Origin: Spirometra erinaceieuropaei
Lineage: Eukaryota; Platyhelminthes; Cestoda; Diphyllobothriidea; Diphyllobothriidae
DNA: 64,000 bases
Direction: 5' to 3'
Assembly: GCA_902702965.1 (NCBI GenBank)
Contig: CACRXP010000652.1
Span: forward strand, 1,219-65,218
Below are positions 48,901 through 57,480 of this stretch, piece by piece. Each line of letters begins with the position of its first letter. Within the stretch, counting starts at the first letter, position 1. The position numbers and the translations under genes are program-made. The notes below the pieces were generated by a model. The model was given only the letters and a program-made list of their open reading frames with translations. It had not been told where the DNA came from and made no database searches.

Positions 48901-48979
48901 GATAACCTCATTTTTTGAGACCGCAGTATCCAGTTTCTGTTGGAGTTTCATCCGTTTGGTGCTCAGACGGCACTCTTCA
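24690..48979 (-). CDS. CCDC39: CCDC39, axonemal 96-nm ruler protein (15 exons, 5' end not found)
   Basis: Coiled-coil protein that with CCDC40 forms the molecular ruler setting the 96-nm repeat of motile cilia and positioning inner dynein arms and the nexin-dynein complex. Fifteen minus-strand exons give about 795 aa, collinear with human CCDC39 (941 aa) from about a fifth of the way in to the end. Anchors are QLWENTVAQMAARDEDYADL (human QWENTIEQMQKRDGD), TVEKTSKDL, EQRISRLE, the YNLESVGIMP...AQFIVK segment (human RYEILTVVMLPP...AYYVIK), EEELRALENTVLVM and a Ser/Arg-rich tail. Nearly all junctions are GT-AG and phase-compatible. Uncertain are the exon cut by the N gap at 40050-40194 and its join to the next exon. 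The first 180 or so residues lie beyond 49 kb or off the window. Introns carry foldback copies and a telomere-core element. Confidence 0.93.
24971..27487 (-). other. CCDC39 intron
   Basis: 2.5 kb. Plus-strand frames near 25639 (60 codons) and 26776 (61 codons) look open but match nothing and lack support. Confidence 0.7.
27488..27698 (-). CDS. CCDC39: CCDC39 penultimate exon
   Basis: 211 nt, starts phase 0 after CCTTCTTCAG and ends TTTCAA|GTTGGT (phase 1). Encodes VQLLCDFNEALNMLLVRCI through RAQELFDSFQLGTPI. It matches the human QFHKVIDEMLVDIIEEN...SGLELP region. About 20 divergent residues follow. Confidence 0.88.
27699..30770 (-). other. CCDC39 intron with decayed foldback copy
   Basis: Apart from foldback copy 3 (28438-29290) nothing is recognised. 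No competing gene. Confidence 0.7.
28438..29290 (+). mobile_element. Foldback element F, copy 3 (degraded)
   Basis: Left terminus GTACCCTAGATGGCCCAAC matches the family terminus with several changes. The arm and centre follow in the forward orientation. The right arm can be traced to about 29290, and its outer end is missing or unrecognisable. It is clearly the oldest nearly complete copy. The 96-codon minus-strand frame in it is an arm by-product. Confidence 0.65.
30771..30971 (-). CDS. CCDC39: CCDC39 coiled-coil exon
   Basis: 67 codons, phase 0 at both ends, acceptor CGACTTTTCAG, donor TCG|GTAGGA. Begins RFTVEMSTLDDEARRLDE and ends SKSKAELDIS. Continuous heptads such as NAELEERLSRAERNL. 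Corresponds to the human stretch just before the QFHKVIDEML segment. Confidence 0.88.
32417..32717. mobile_element. TIR element with telomere-like core (family T1, copy 2)
   Basis: 301 bp, ends GATGTGGTTTGTTAGCCCC and the complement of GGGGCTACATAGCCACATC. The core has GTTAGGG-like units (32455-32530). The right half matches 4829-5021 closely. This is the uninterrupted form of the family in the window. It lies in a CCDC39 intron (30972-33411); the rest of that intron shows nothing I recognise. Confidence 0.72.
33412..33528 (-). CDS. CCDC39: CCDC39 coiled-coil exon
   Basis: 39 codons, phase 0 both sides, acceptor TTGGGTTTTAG, donor TTG|GTGAGT. Starts TTNPQFEEEKKKLKEI and ends ENRRVFRASVL. No ATG is needed because it is internal. 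Confidence 0.85.
33530..33829 (-). other. CCDC39 301-bp intron with a short telomere-like stretch
   Basis: Contains CCCCAACCCTAACC on the plus strand near 33757-33770, like the cores of the T1 elements but without recognisable inverted ends. Probably a remnant. Confidence 0.5.
33830..33976 (-). CDS. CCDC39: CCDC39 exon with the EEELRALENT motif
   Basis: 49 codons after acceptor ACGTCCCAG, donor CCG|GTGAGT. Starts ALTEHEELRCKGDELDKAVR and continues with EEELRALENTVLVM. Human has AAQEKEELQREGDCLDAKIN and EKEIYALENTLQVL at this place, one of the clearest matches in the gene. Confidence 0.93.
33977..35321 (-). other. CCDC39 intron
   Basis: Includes a 141-codon plus-strand frame (34605-35030) with no recognisable domain and no splice or promoter support; taken as chance. 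Confidence 0.6.
35322..35397 (-). CDS. CCDC39: CCDC39 exon, YNLESVGIMP segment
   Basis: 76 nt: one base completing a Val, then 25 codons YNLESVGIMPHSEDG to KAQFIVK. Matches human RYEILTVVMLPPEGEEE...AYYVIK. The intron to the previous exon is only 73 nt. Confidence 0.92.
35471..35508 (-). CDS. CCDC39: CCDC39 micro-exon
   Basis: Encodes VSRLRTLEANKR plus two bases (phase 2), matching human RERLSKIEKLKNR. The donor is GAGAGT|GTATAT. The 5' border is uncertain: the frame stays open upstream as EIVREGESQ, also with human similarity, so the exon may begin nearer 35540 at an AG in ATGCAACCAG. The phase of the previous exon does not decide it. Confidence 0.75.
35509..39911 (-). other. CCDC39 intron (about 4.4 kb)
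   Basis: Holds a strong hairpin at 36175-36260. The rest has frames up to 116 codons (38604-38954) with no recognised family; the 37.1-39.0 kb part is somewhat GC-richer and may be old retroelement DNA. Confidence 0.6.
36175..36260. other. Imperfect long hairpin in a CCDC39 intron
   Basis: AAGGAAGATGAACAAACG.TC (36175 on) pairs with the complement at 36232-36260 over about 30 bp, with one main mismatch in the middle and a 27-base loop. The size and shape suit a microRNA precursor on either strand or a very small inverted-repeat transposon. I do not recognise either arm as a known flatworm microRNA. Confidence 0.5.
39912..40049 (-). CDS. CCDC39: CCDC39 exon truncated by an assembly gap
   Basis: Coiled-coil coding from the N run: RELQEESAARMYSLEMELRQ, then SRINADLTKRKLRLDQLVTR, to donor ACGCG|GTATTT (phase 2). 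The residue count compared with human suggests little or no coding sequence is lost in the gap, so the true acceptor may be just inside or at the edge of the Ns. Confidence 0.75.
40050..40194. other. Assembly gap (145 N)
   Basis: A run of N at the 5' edge of a CCDC39 exon. Not biological. Open frames spanning it are artefacts. Confidence 0.99.
41026..41199 (-). CDS. CCDC39: CCDC39 coiled-coil exon
   Basis: 58 codons, acceptor TTTATGCAG, donor CAG|GTATGT, phase 0. Starts NEKQILHMRIAKIKEEL and ends EKNELLVFYNMSRYQ. Best aligned with human DEKQSLMTKINEL through EDNLLKLEVKR. Confidence 0.87.
41440..41643 (-). CDS. CCDC39: CCDC39 coiled-coil exon
   Basis: 68 codons, phase 0 both sides, acceptor GTCGCCTAG, donor CTT|GTAAGT. 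Contains ELEKLDKLIYNALLFGHSLE and EQRISRLEES, matching human KLDFETLKQQEIMYSQ...VERRMSRLKG. Confidence 0.9.
42051..42155 (-). CDS. CCDC39: CCDC39 coiled-coil exon
   Basis: 35 codons, EKRQVEHDLKTTEALML to RKAKALEV, acceptor CCAATTTCAG, donor GTG|GTAGGT, phase 0. Confidence 0.87.
42156..44023 (-). other. CCDC39 intron with foldback copy 4
   Basis: More than half is the foldback element at 42511-43502; nothing else is recognised. Confidence 0.75.
42511..43502 (-). mobile_element. Foldback element F, copy 4 (reverse orientation)
   Basis: About 990 bp. Left end GGAGTAGATATGCAAGTTC, right end GAGTTAACACATCCACTGTA. The asymmetric centre (ACACGGAAAATATATAACC near 43042) is the complement of the centre in copies 1 and 2, so this copy is inverted relative to them. 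Terminus and arms have moderate divergence. Confidence 0.8.
44024..44210 (-). CDS. CCDC39: CCDC39 coiled-coil exon
   Basis: 187 nt: one base completing a His, then ILDIEDTIAKLKKKLAEVHS, LSAEELLQMAEEQLDSEAD and KLEKLKVQRFELVE. Acceptor AATTATTTTAG, donor GAG|GTAAGC. Strong uninterrupted heptads. Confidence 0.9.
45445..45825. repeat. Dispersed repeat, second copy of the 4352-4828 insert
   Basis: Same ordered blocks as the insert in T1 copy 1, including TCTGGCGTCATT, CACAGCCACAGCTGCCCATG and CGCCAGCGGCCGCTGCCACC. The copies differ by many substitutions and small gaps. The class is unknown; no inverted ends or RT are seen. Confidence 0.55.
45771..46310 (-). CDS. Long repeat-associated open frame, doubtful gene
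   Basis: 179 codons with no stop, the longest frame in the window. Composition is Pro, Ser, Thr and Arg rich (for example CICRTPPPPLQPGVKTE, then EPAPLRSTPPQLVH), with no domain, signal peptide or membrane segment. The start of the frame has a second, shorter version at 46907-46950 (GGAGTGCAGCAGATACAGA versus GGAGTGCGGCAGATGCAGC). It overlaps the neighbouring repeat. GC-rich repeats often give such frames by chance. I would not call it a host gene without transcript support. Confidence 0.25.
   Translation of the reverse strand: MIGDLRCICRTPPPPLQPGVKTESRRPEAGWGAGAAEPAPLRSTPPQLVHTKITRMLTNNKNNTTTGQKEEDDWAAMPPICILSRSAGASTAREPGIGKMPAHTRLRGPWFADPSIADAYRPLGLSRFNMHLGQLPTHANAADSTNSFSLRHDITPSTAVVKSPSGQIPSHSKGQNSPE
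47110..47213 (-). CDS. CCDC39: CCDC39 exon, TVEKTSKDL segment
   Basis: 104 nt, LLTLKKTVEKTSKDLQVAK to EDLNRMKS plus two bases (phase 2), acceptor CAATTTTAG, donor TCTCA|GTGAGT. Human has LDSLKATVNRTSSDLEALRK here. Confidence 0.92.
48148..48339 (-). CDS. CCDC39: CCDC39 coiled-coil exon
   Basis: 64 codons, phase 0, acceptor TCCAAATTTAG, donor GAT|GTGAGT. QYDDKLNELQNARARLQELE through DADAKKKRHQL-like Lys-rich heptads to TDELTTTEND. Confidence 0.9.
48769..48979 (-). CDS. CCDC39: CCDC39 exon, LWENTVAQM segment (most 5' exon found)
   Basis: 211 nt: one base then EECRLSTKRMKLQQKLDTAV, RIENRGRREMLQLWENTVAQ and MAARDEDYADLGK. Human: LECNQKRKILDNELTET...RQELIKQWENTIEQMQKRD. Acceptor ATCTTTGCAG, donor AAG|GTTGGG. 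It needs an upstream exon ending in phase 2, which I did not find in 49-64 kb. Confidence 0.92.
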
Positions 48980-51900
48980 CTGCAAAGATACTTTTAATGA
49001 AAAAAGGACATCCTGGTTATTATATTTGGAGTATTTGCGCTTATGGACAATGTTTAGAGAAATGCGTTAAGTTCAGCAATCAAGAGGTTTCCCTGATTAG
49101 TAAGGAATATGTCCTGCGTGAGGCCTCCAGGAGGCAATTTCCTTGCATTCAAATTCCATTTGGAACATTTTCAGAAAATGATATTTCCTGGTTGTTAAAT
49201 GAACTATTAATTTATTTGATCTCAGTCGTTTTAAACCTTCTTTTGATGTAAATGAGTCTCTTGATTTTCGAACTCCAGAAGCGATATTATAGCCATACTA
49301 AACGGATATTTTTGTAAATGCCGTAGGAATCTCCTGTACTTTTAGAGCGAGATCCCCAGAAGGTGAAATCCTGCACCGCTATTAATCAGGTGGTTGATTA
49401 GTCTAGAAGCTCCATTGATAATCCGGTTCAGTACTGAGGAAAATATGTGCAGCATATAGATAAGGCGATCTAGCGGTTTCGTCTACAACAACTGGGAAAT
49501 TTTAAGGATCGCCTTAACAGTTTATGCACGCAACCCTGGTTTTTTAACATCAGATAAAAAGGAAAAACAGAGTCAGCGGAGATGTGGTCCAGGGGAGACT
49601 ACTTAGTCTCGACCGTTTAAACTGTTGCTGAAAAGGATTTGAAAATATTAATCCGATGTAGAACGGTCCGTTTAATCAACATCCCTCAAATTTGTGTCAA
49701 CTATTCTGTATATTTTGCAATTTTTCGATACTTGAAACATTTAGCCATCAGAGAGAATATCAGGAGCAGGAAACTCGCAGCCTGGAAAGGATGACTGTCA
49801 GAATTCATTCAACTGTTGAGTCTGCACAATTTTGTGTCAGGTGATCTACTGCCGCGTTTATACAGCTACGACGGTCAGCTCCAGGCATAAATTGATAGTA
49901 ACCTCCTTCAGACCCACAGGATACGTTCCTGATTGAATGAGTTCTGTGTTATCGACTTTGAGTAAGATTAAAAAACAGGCTTGCTATTCGTTTTCGTTGC
50001 ATCGAGTGGACTCTGCCAGAACCTTGTCATCAACAGTGTCGCCGCTAAATCTCTGCTGATTCGTAAGTCAGTGAAACATTATTCATTAATCCACACAAAT
50101 CGAAATATTCATACGCACGCTTCTTGGTATCACCTTGTTGTATCACGCCTTCATTAGTAACCTCACGTTCGTTTTTCTTCTCGCCTGTTAGATCATGGGC
50201 TAGCAAAAGGCGTAGTTCTATATCATGGAAGCTGATGCTAAGAATTTTGACAGAGCGCTCGAGTAACGTACAGTGGATCTCCTGCTAGACGACCGCACAC
50301 TTTATGTTAAAGACATTTGGTATTAAAAAAACCCATTTTCACGCACACGGGCTGTCACGTACAACGCTCCCGAAAGGCGTTTTCGCTGTGCTTTCAAAAC
50401 GCGCTCCATTTCGCGTGCGGACATGGGTCCAAACACGATAAATCAACCTTCCTTCCATCTTCTACTGGTCGGTGTGCGTTCGACCAAAACCAGGGGAGAC
50501 AAATGAGCGGAAAAAAATGAGAGGCTCACAGAGAGCAGTACACACCGCAAAACAAAATAGGAAGCATTCACTTTTCACTTCCGACATCAACACTCCATAG
50601 TTCAAAATAACCGGACACTTGCAAAATTTTACTGCCTGCCTCCAACAGCATACAAATTGTTTTCATACGCATGAATGCAGGCGGATCTCTCACAGCTAAA
50701 GTCCTCTAGGCAATAAAACACAATAATCTGGCAATGCATACTAACAGATAAATGTTTGAAGTCCCAGATGAAATGCATTCATTGGCAGACAGTCCGTTCT
50801 TTAAGATGCCGGTTATATTTTGCCTACTGAATGCCTAACACTTCCCTCTGCTCGCTCCATAGGTCTCTGTAGCTGGTATGCTACCTAAACAAGATCCCGG
50901 CGTCTGTACGCCAACAATGCCTGAGGGATAACTGCTTTGAGGGATTCACCGTTTCAACTTGACCGTATGGATAACTGCGTGTTGGTTGCATTTTGTCCTG
51001 AAACCCCATTCGAAAGTCCTTGTAGGTAACCACATTCCTGCAAGAAACCAATAGTCGAATAGTATTGCCAACAACAGTACGAGTACTTGTGATGACATTC
51101 TTGCCTTTGTTAACAAGATGCGCTCCGAATTCACGACTAAGGAACTTTAAATATGTAACTTTACAGTTGGAGCAGTAACTGGAAAAAATGTAACTGCTAG
51201 TAAACTCGGGCTCAATTCTCGGGTCGTTTCAGCCTAGGGTTACGTTATAGCCGGTTAATGACTGCAGAAAGTTAGAAATAACCATTTCGGTAATCTTCCA
51301 ACAGGTTGTGTGGATTGATCAGGGATTTACAATTGCCGACCATGGTTAACAAAGAAGGTTGGGATGAAGACACAGATGTGGACTTTTCACATTTACTTGC
51401 TCCCGCCCGGCAACCCCACAGGCAACGGATTGCCTGCATATCTCGAGTCCCATTAGACACACGACTTTCATTTCTTTTGTCTTTTATAGCAAGGGTTAGT
51501 GGACTGTAAACTAAACCGTCGAATTCAGAAAAGGAGTCTCAAGCTAGGGATTCAGTGGCCACGCGAACGGCTACCGCAGTTTTCTAATGTCAAAAAGTAC
51601 GCCGTGTTAGGTTTTGTAAGATATTGAATTGCGGCACAGTTAATTCAAGGGCTGCTCTAGAGGGACCGCTGGAGAACTGAGAAATTCGAAGGGAGCTAAT
51701 TCCTCTCTATTCGCCCCCACGGCGATCGTAAGTGTAGTGTGCACCATCTGTAGTCGGAGTGACAGTCTTTATGATTCTTTTTACAGTTCAAAATACGAGT
51801 ACATGTACGATCAGGGCGCCAAGACGAATGTGAATTACTCATTCAGCCATTAACTTTTAGGTTATGTGACCCTGGTGGCCTAATGAGTGGCCTCATTACT

Positions 51901-52727
51901 TATGCATGCCGCAGTTGGCAGGAGCGTTAGAAGCCGAATCACAGCCATCATTGTTTAGGCATCAGAAACGGTTCCAGTGTCATTCTGGCAGTAATTCGCT
52001 CCGAACGTCTTACTGTCATAGTGAACTTCGAGAGTAAAGGAGGTTCGACGCTTGAAGCGTAGGTCAAAGACTGACATGTCACTAGCAATGCAATCTTGAC
52101 AGCGTGCCTGACTGTTGGAACGTCAGCTGGTTAGCGATTTGCTAATTTCAGGCTGACAGATGAAGTAAATCAGAGGTGACCTAAATGTCACGGCCAGGAG
52201 GATACTTGGGCATGTAGGGATAAAAACCACGTCTATGTGCAATGTATCTCTCCAGGACAGCATAAATGCCCAGAGGAATAAGCCTCACTGGAATAACGAA
52301 CCCTGTGCCATCAACTGCTGTCAGTCGGTTGTAACAGCCTATGCATGCCGTTTGTTGTGTTTCGTTTTTTTGAGGCTGAAAATTCACGCATTTCAAAATT
52401 TCTGCGGCAGTCAGGTAATACAATGTTTAATCCTCCATTTTATGCTCCAGTCAAGCAGGTTCCAGATACGTAAACATCCTCTTCCTCGACTGTTTCCCTA
52501 ACAACTTGGCCGGTTCCGACTGCTTGGGGTTTCGAAACAGCCTTACTTTCCTCATGTAAACTTTATTCCAATCCTTCATTCGGACGCTGTCCTTCCAATA
52601 ATTCTAGAGGATGATTTATGACGACTCGAGTTGTCAGGCGGGGCGACTTTCGAAGTTAGATTGTGAAGTAGGGCGCGCTCGAAACGTCAACAAGACAGTC
52701 TTCCAGCGAATACTGCAGGAAATGGAC
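48980..52727. other. Probable 5' intron of CCDC39, no named exon
   Basis: No CCDC39 N-terminal motif is seen on the minus strand. One exon-like open block on the minus strand at 50134-50284 is reported as a finding. Other frames look fortuitous. Confidence 0.5.
50134..50284 (-). other. Exon-like open block of unknown identity
   Basis: After GTCGTCTAG the minus strand is open for over 60 codons: QEIHCTLLERSVKILSISFH, then DIELRLLLAHDLTGEKKNER, with a donor CAACAAG|GTGATA in phase 1. The composition looks protein-like and it has no ATG. The phase does not fit the next CCDC39 exon and I find no match in human CCDC39, so it is either an exon of another gene or chance. Confidence 0.25.
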
Positions 52728-53707
52728 GTACAGTAGATGCGCTAACTCACGAAATGTTAACCTAAATTCTGAAATGTGTTTTCGACTCGAAAAGATTACT
52801 TAAGGGGGGTTGTAATATTAAGCACTGTGCAGCATACTTCCATGACAATTCAGTTGCTCTAGGATGCAGGCGTTTGAGCGAACTTCTGTCCAGCCGCCTG
52901 CATAAATATTCTCTGTAAAAAATTACTACCTAAGTAGTGTGGATTTTGTCATTGATTTTCGATGCGCTCATTTCGTAGAAAACATGCATAAAAATATTCA
53001 TTCTTTGACTCATTTGGTAGAAACTTACGTCTTATTTAAGTTTTATGCTTGAAGGAAGGCTATAAATCGGTTTTAAAAAGTCTCTAAATATGAGACTTTT
53101 AGGACCGCGAAACGCCCGTTCACAAAACATCGCGTCTCTGCATTTAGTAATGTTGCTTCTAAAGTTTACAAAACCACTCAAATCCACTGCTAAATTTTAT
53201 AAACTCCATATCGTCTTCCTTAATTGCATATATAAATGTATGATTTTCTACACACGGAAAATATACAGCTTGTAGCTTGGAAACCTTGGATGCCAGTGTA
53301 ACGGCAAGTCGGATTCCAAAATTATTCGAAAATTGGGAACGTTTTGTAAAACCGGTTAACACCCTTTCTTCAAATATAAAATTTAAAGAAGACGTAATTT
53401 TCTACCAACTGAGTGGAAGAATGAATATTTTTATGCATGTTTTCTGTGAAATATACTTTGATTAATAAAGGCATCGAAAGTCAATGAAAAAATCCACAAT
53501 ACTTAGGTAATAATTTTTTCAGAGTATATTTGTGCAGGCGACTGGAAAGAAGTTCACTCAACCGCCGGTATACTGGAGTAGCTGAATTTTCATGGGAGTA
53601 TACTGCACAGTGATTAATATTGCAACCCTACTTAAGTAATCTTTCCGAGTCGAAAACACATTGGGGAATTGCGTTTAACCTTTCGCAAGTCAGCGCATCT
53701 ACTGTAC
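52728..53707 (-). mobile_element. Foldback element F, copy 5 (reverse orientation)
   Basis: 980 bp, ends GTACAGTAGATGCGCTAAC and the complement of GTCAGCGCATCTACTGTAC: both ends intact with TA next to CAGT. The centre is in the same direction as copy 4. Small frames in it belong to the arms. Confidence 0.85.
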
Positions 53708-54792
53708 TACCCTAAAATTTGCCTTATCATAGTAATCAGATGAGGATTGTTCAGACCATTGAATGATGAATAATGAACAATTTCCGTTTACGAATCATAA
53801 ACACCCAGATTTTCCTTGTAATATATTGTTTCGATTTAAGGGCTCTTCTTAGTATATACATGCGTAAACAGGCCAGTGTACCACTGTTTGCTGAACTGAT
53901 ACGATCCTTCCCCTTTGTTCGCATCTCGGCATGAACTAAGACTTGCCCGGTGAACGTCATTTTCTCTTGTCTCCCCAAGATGATTTTTACGTCAAACTAA
54001 TAGTTCATTTTGGATTAGAGAAGACGTTTTTTGCATTTGATTGACCTGCGTATCACCTGGCAAGTTTGTTAGTTGAAAAGCTAGCGGTACCCTGGTCGCC
54101 TACCAGATGTCTGAGTCACCATTTATGCTTAACGGCTGGGAAAAAGACCCATACAACTGTTAATATTCTCAAAATTGGTTAGTGATAAGTTGATTATCGG
54201 CCGGAGTGTGGACTGGGGTTGGTTTAAGGCCACTCCTTGGACCACAGTAAGCTCTACTGAGCATAAACACGATGAGATTTCAACTGTCACGAGCGACAAA
54301 GTTCGCCGTATTCCCCACGGATCGGGCGCAGCACAGGTGACTCACGCGTGGATGAATTTATAAAGAAAGGGACTTGTGCAGCATCCACCTCACTATCTCC
54401 TCCCTCACCCACTAGGCCTCGATGCCAAGACACTGTCAAGGAGACCCCATGCGAGTTCTGGCACAATGACTGGCAAAAGAAAACAGCGCTATATATGCAT
54501 GCCTCACACACGCTGGTTCCTGCACAGTGTATCAGGTTATCACAAAATAGGAAACGATACGGATCTCATTTGCACAAGAGTGCCATAGAGGTCACGGCGC
54601 CCACATATAGAGTTATGGGATGTGCACTTTCAAATGAGAAGCCGTTTTGTCTCTTAGGGCGACTAGTCGGTAGTAAATCGTTTTCAGTAATCATCTGGCT
54701 ACCGGGTTATCTCCACAGCTATCGGAAGTCCTAGTCCGCAAAATAAGATACATGGTCTGAGAAAGTATACGTACCCCCGTCAGCTTATTTTC

Positions 54793-54834
54793 NNNNNNNN
54801 NNNNNNNNNNNNNNNNNNNNNNNNNNNNNNNNNN
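54793..54834. other. Assembly gap (42 N)
   Basis: A short run of N inside the repeat cluster, probably a repeat-induced assembly break. Confidence 0.99.
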
Positions 54835-55699
54835 TGTAGACAGCAGACTTACGCAGCACCTTTCGCGGTCTCTCTTCACGCACCCGGTCTCAAGACAGTT
54901 GGGACGACCAGAGGTGGAACTAGGCGCAGTGGCTGGAAAACTCAAACAACCCATCTACGCGTGCTACACACACACCTGGTTCGCGTGCGGTGGATCAGGT
55001 GTTGGCACAAAACAAAGGGACGTCTTGGACCCCATCTGATAGGGACAAAGTTAGGTAGGAGCCGGCGCGCCCTGACCCTGAGAAAAGGATCGAGTTAGCT
55101 CCTCAGTTGGCGTTCATTCAGGTCACGGCTTTCGGCACGCCGTGATTGTTTAAAAGCGCGTCAGATTGTTTATAGCGAAGAATATGTGCTAAGTTCAGTG
55201 GGAACAGGGTTCTTTCCCATGCACCAGCCCAACGTCCGAACCGGTCAGTCATTTGATGCGAGGATTGGACGCGGTGACTGACAAAACTAAACAGCCCCTC
55301 TGAGCATGCCAAACACACGAACTGGCCTCCCGGCACAGCACGCCAGGATTCTACACAAACGGACGTGTACTACCAGAGACACCACCGAAACATCGGTAGG
55401 ACATACCAGTTGCTCAGGCCAACGATGACGGATCGTCCGCCACAGAACAGTTCGACTACATATCATTAGCAATCCGATTTACATACGTTATCGCAGAGCG
55501 CGCTTTTATGGCTACTCCTAGGTTGAAGTGCGACATACTCCTAGGCGAGGATTTCCTATCATAGCAGGATGGCCAACGTGGCGCCAGACGTCGTTTGATG
55601 CAGTTTAAACCAAACACATGTGTGTCACGGCAACCTTCCCCGTGTGTATTCACGGCGATACAGGCATCGGTGCAGATCCGTCTAACGAATAGCCTCCTT

Positions 55700-56480
55700 C
55701 CAAATCCCAGCGTCGATACATCCCTTAGGTCAGTTTTACTCAGCTTTCAAGATATCTTCGCTTGGTATGAGTATTTACTATGCTGCAGATTACAGTCACC
55801 ACGCGGCAAACGCAGGATCAGCAGATCTCATCCGACAACCAAAAACGTATGCTAAGAAGGAATTTGGCATTGTACCTGGCGCAATGCTGACCACAGACGT
55901 GACCCGACCCCCACGATCCCCGTGGAACTCACCCGTTGAATTCGTTCCAAAGAAAGACGGTAAATTGCGCTGGGATTGACAACCCTCTCCTCAACGCCAT
56001 CACGAGTGTGATTTCCACTTTCGCGCCTCGAATGCTACCGGATGGCCTCGTTGCGTCAGGTAACTGGTAGGTGCGGCTGGAACTCACGGATAGATAAAAG
56101 ACGATATTCATGCTGCCACGGTGATTGTTCGAATTTGAAACTATGCTCTTTGGACTGTGTAACTTCGCTGCCACATGCCAGTGGTTCGTGCAAGTAGCTC
56201 TTTCGAATTCATATCCTCGTCAGTGCCTACTATATTAGGACAACGTGACCATCTTCGGAAAATCCATTAGACAAGCAATGGAAACTTTCAGGCCTTTCTA
56301 ATTGTGTACGAGCAGACGGGCTAAAACATAACTTCAAAATGTGTCAGTCCCCCCCCACCCCGAGAAGGACAGTTATTTTGTGCATTACATCAACCCCGCT
56401 GGTGTTTTGGATAATTTGCGTACTACGGGTTCTGCCTTAACTCCTTTCAGGCGTTAGAGATTCCATTGGACTGACCTTGA
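55700..56480 (+). pseudogene. Decayed Ty3/Gypsy LTR-retrotransposon pol
   Basis: Split over several frames in the right order. LLSFQDIFAW (about 55727) is followed by DYSHHAANAGSADLIRQ and RPPRSPWNSPVEFVPKKDGK (about 55907-55966), the classic SPW.SPV..V.KKDG box. Next comes TMLFGLCNFAATCQWFVQ (56140), the FGL.NAPATFQ box. The YxDD catalytic site is reduced to Y-stop-D-N (about 56231). VRADGLKHNF and SYFVHYINPAG follow. Stops and frameshifts throughout mean it is inactive. LTRs, integrase and gag were not identified. It is a genomic retrotransposon relic. Confidence 0.75.
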
Positions 56481-57263
56481 ATTACAGTCATTTCAAATCT
56501 ACTTTTGCCGGCGAAACCAAGCCATTATATCGGCTCCCGAAGAAAGGACGAAAATCCCTCTGGACTGAGGCACGATAATCAACTTTCAATGAGTAGAAAG
56601 CTAGTTTGACGGTGGCGTTCATACCGATCATGCATAATTACGTCAGAGGATGCACCCACCCATGCTTTATAATGACGCCGGTGGGTTTGCAGCCACTGGC
56701 GTCATTTCACAAATGGATAAAAACGACTGCGAGATGTCAGTCTACTAAGCCAGGAAGACACTGTCCAACCCACAGCAAAAGCTTTGAACATGACAGTTCG
56801 ACCATCACAAACTATGACGTTCACTCTGTGCCCCACAGAGCAAGCTCAACTCCAATGGCATGTGCGTTAGTTAGTTCACAATCGGGCAGATTTTCACAGC
56901 ATCCACTGCACTCTCCATTCCCACGCCCACTTTGCTCCGATGGAATGGCAATGCCAAGATGACCGGAGCTGTGCGTGGATGCAGTGATTGTCAAAGCCAA
57001 ACAGTCCGTCTGTGTGTCACACGCAATGTGGTCCCCTCTGCATTTACCACATCACATCAAAGGGCGCGCTTCCGTGTGAGTTAGATGCACATATCCCAAC
57101 GTGCGACTTCCAACCCACCCTAGCGGCGATGCCAAGGTGGATCGCATGCTCACTGCAGGCGAGAGGCGTGGTGTTACGTGGGTGGCGTATGTGTGCTTCA
57201 TGTGAGCTAGGTTAATATATAGCCTAGGGACCTGTGCTGGTGGAGTCTGGGCTGAAGTTTTTA

Positions 57264-57480
57264 ACCTAAGATTTTCATGAATGCGCATAAAGCCAAATAG
57301 GCTCAGATGATGGTCGAATATCCTGGAAAAGTGTGAGCAGGTGAAACGTGTGTGACGGGTGTATTTTTGGGGTTCTAGGCCCTAGTTCCGCGGACTTTGG
57401 TGCGACTGAGTTACATATGGCCGACCAGGGCGTTGCGTGATCCAACTGTCCGATTGCAGTCGAGAGAGACAGGAAATGGG
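57264..57480 (-). pseudogene. Zinc-finger tail of the RTE-type LINE, second relic
   Basis: On the minus strand KYTRHTRFTCSHFSRIF and LSLFGFMRIHENL align with the closing zinc fingers of the LINE seen at 7236-7910 (there CTHHTGLLGHMRIHEN). The second Cys and the first His of the finger are lost (F in each place). The identical tail ...MRIHEN marks the 3' end of the LINE coding region. Confidence 0.6.

Larger units (their letters stand above)
54410..57130. repeat. Four diverged repeat units around a Gypsy relic
   Basis: Related units of about 200 bp occur near 54410-54620, 54870-55080, 55200-55380 and 56900-57130. Each carries a block like GACTGACAAAACTAAACAG, then C.CTCTG.GCATGCC.CACAC and a C.GCACAG...CAGG block. 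Spacing is irregular, and the Gypsy pol relic lies between the third and fourth. A 42-N gap (54793-54834) falls between units 1 and 2. The function is unknown. Confidence 0.5.

Noticed and set aside
51306..51509. Plus-strand frame NKEGWDEDTDVDFSHLLAP, protein-like
   Set aside because: Short, no family match, no clear splice sites in frame; a vague similarity to a frame near 38540 (RIACISR) is too short to matter.
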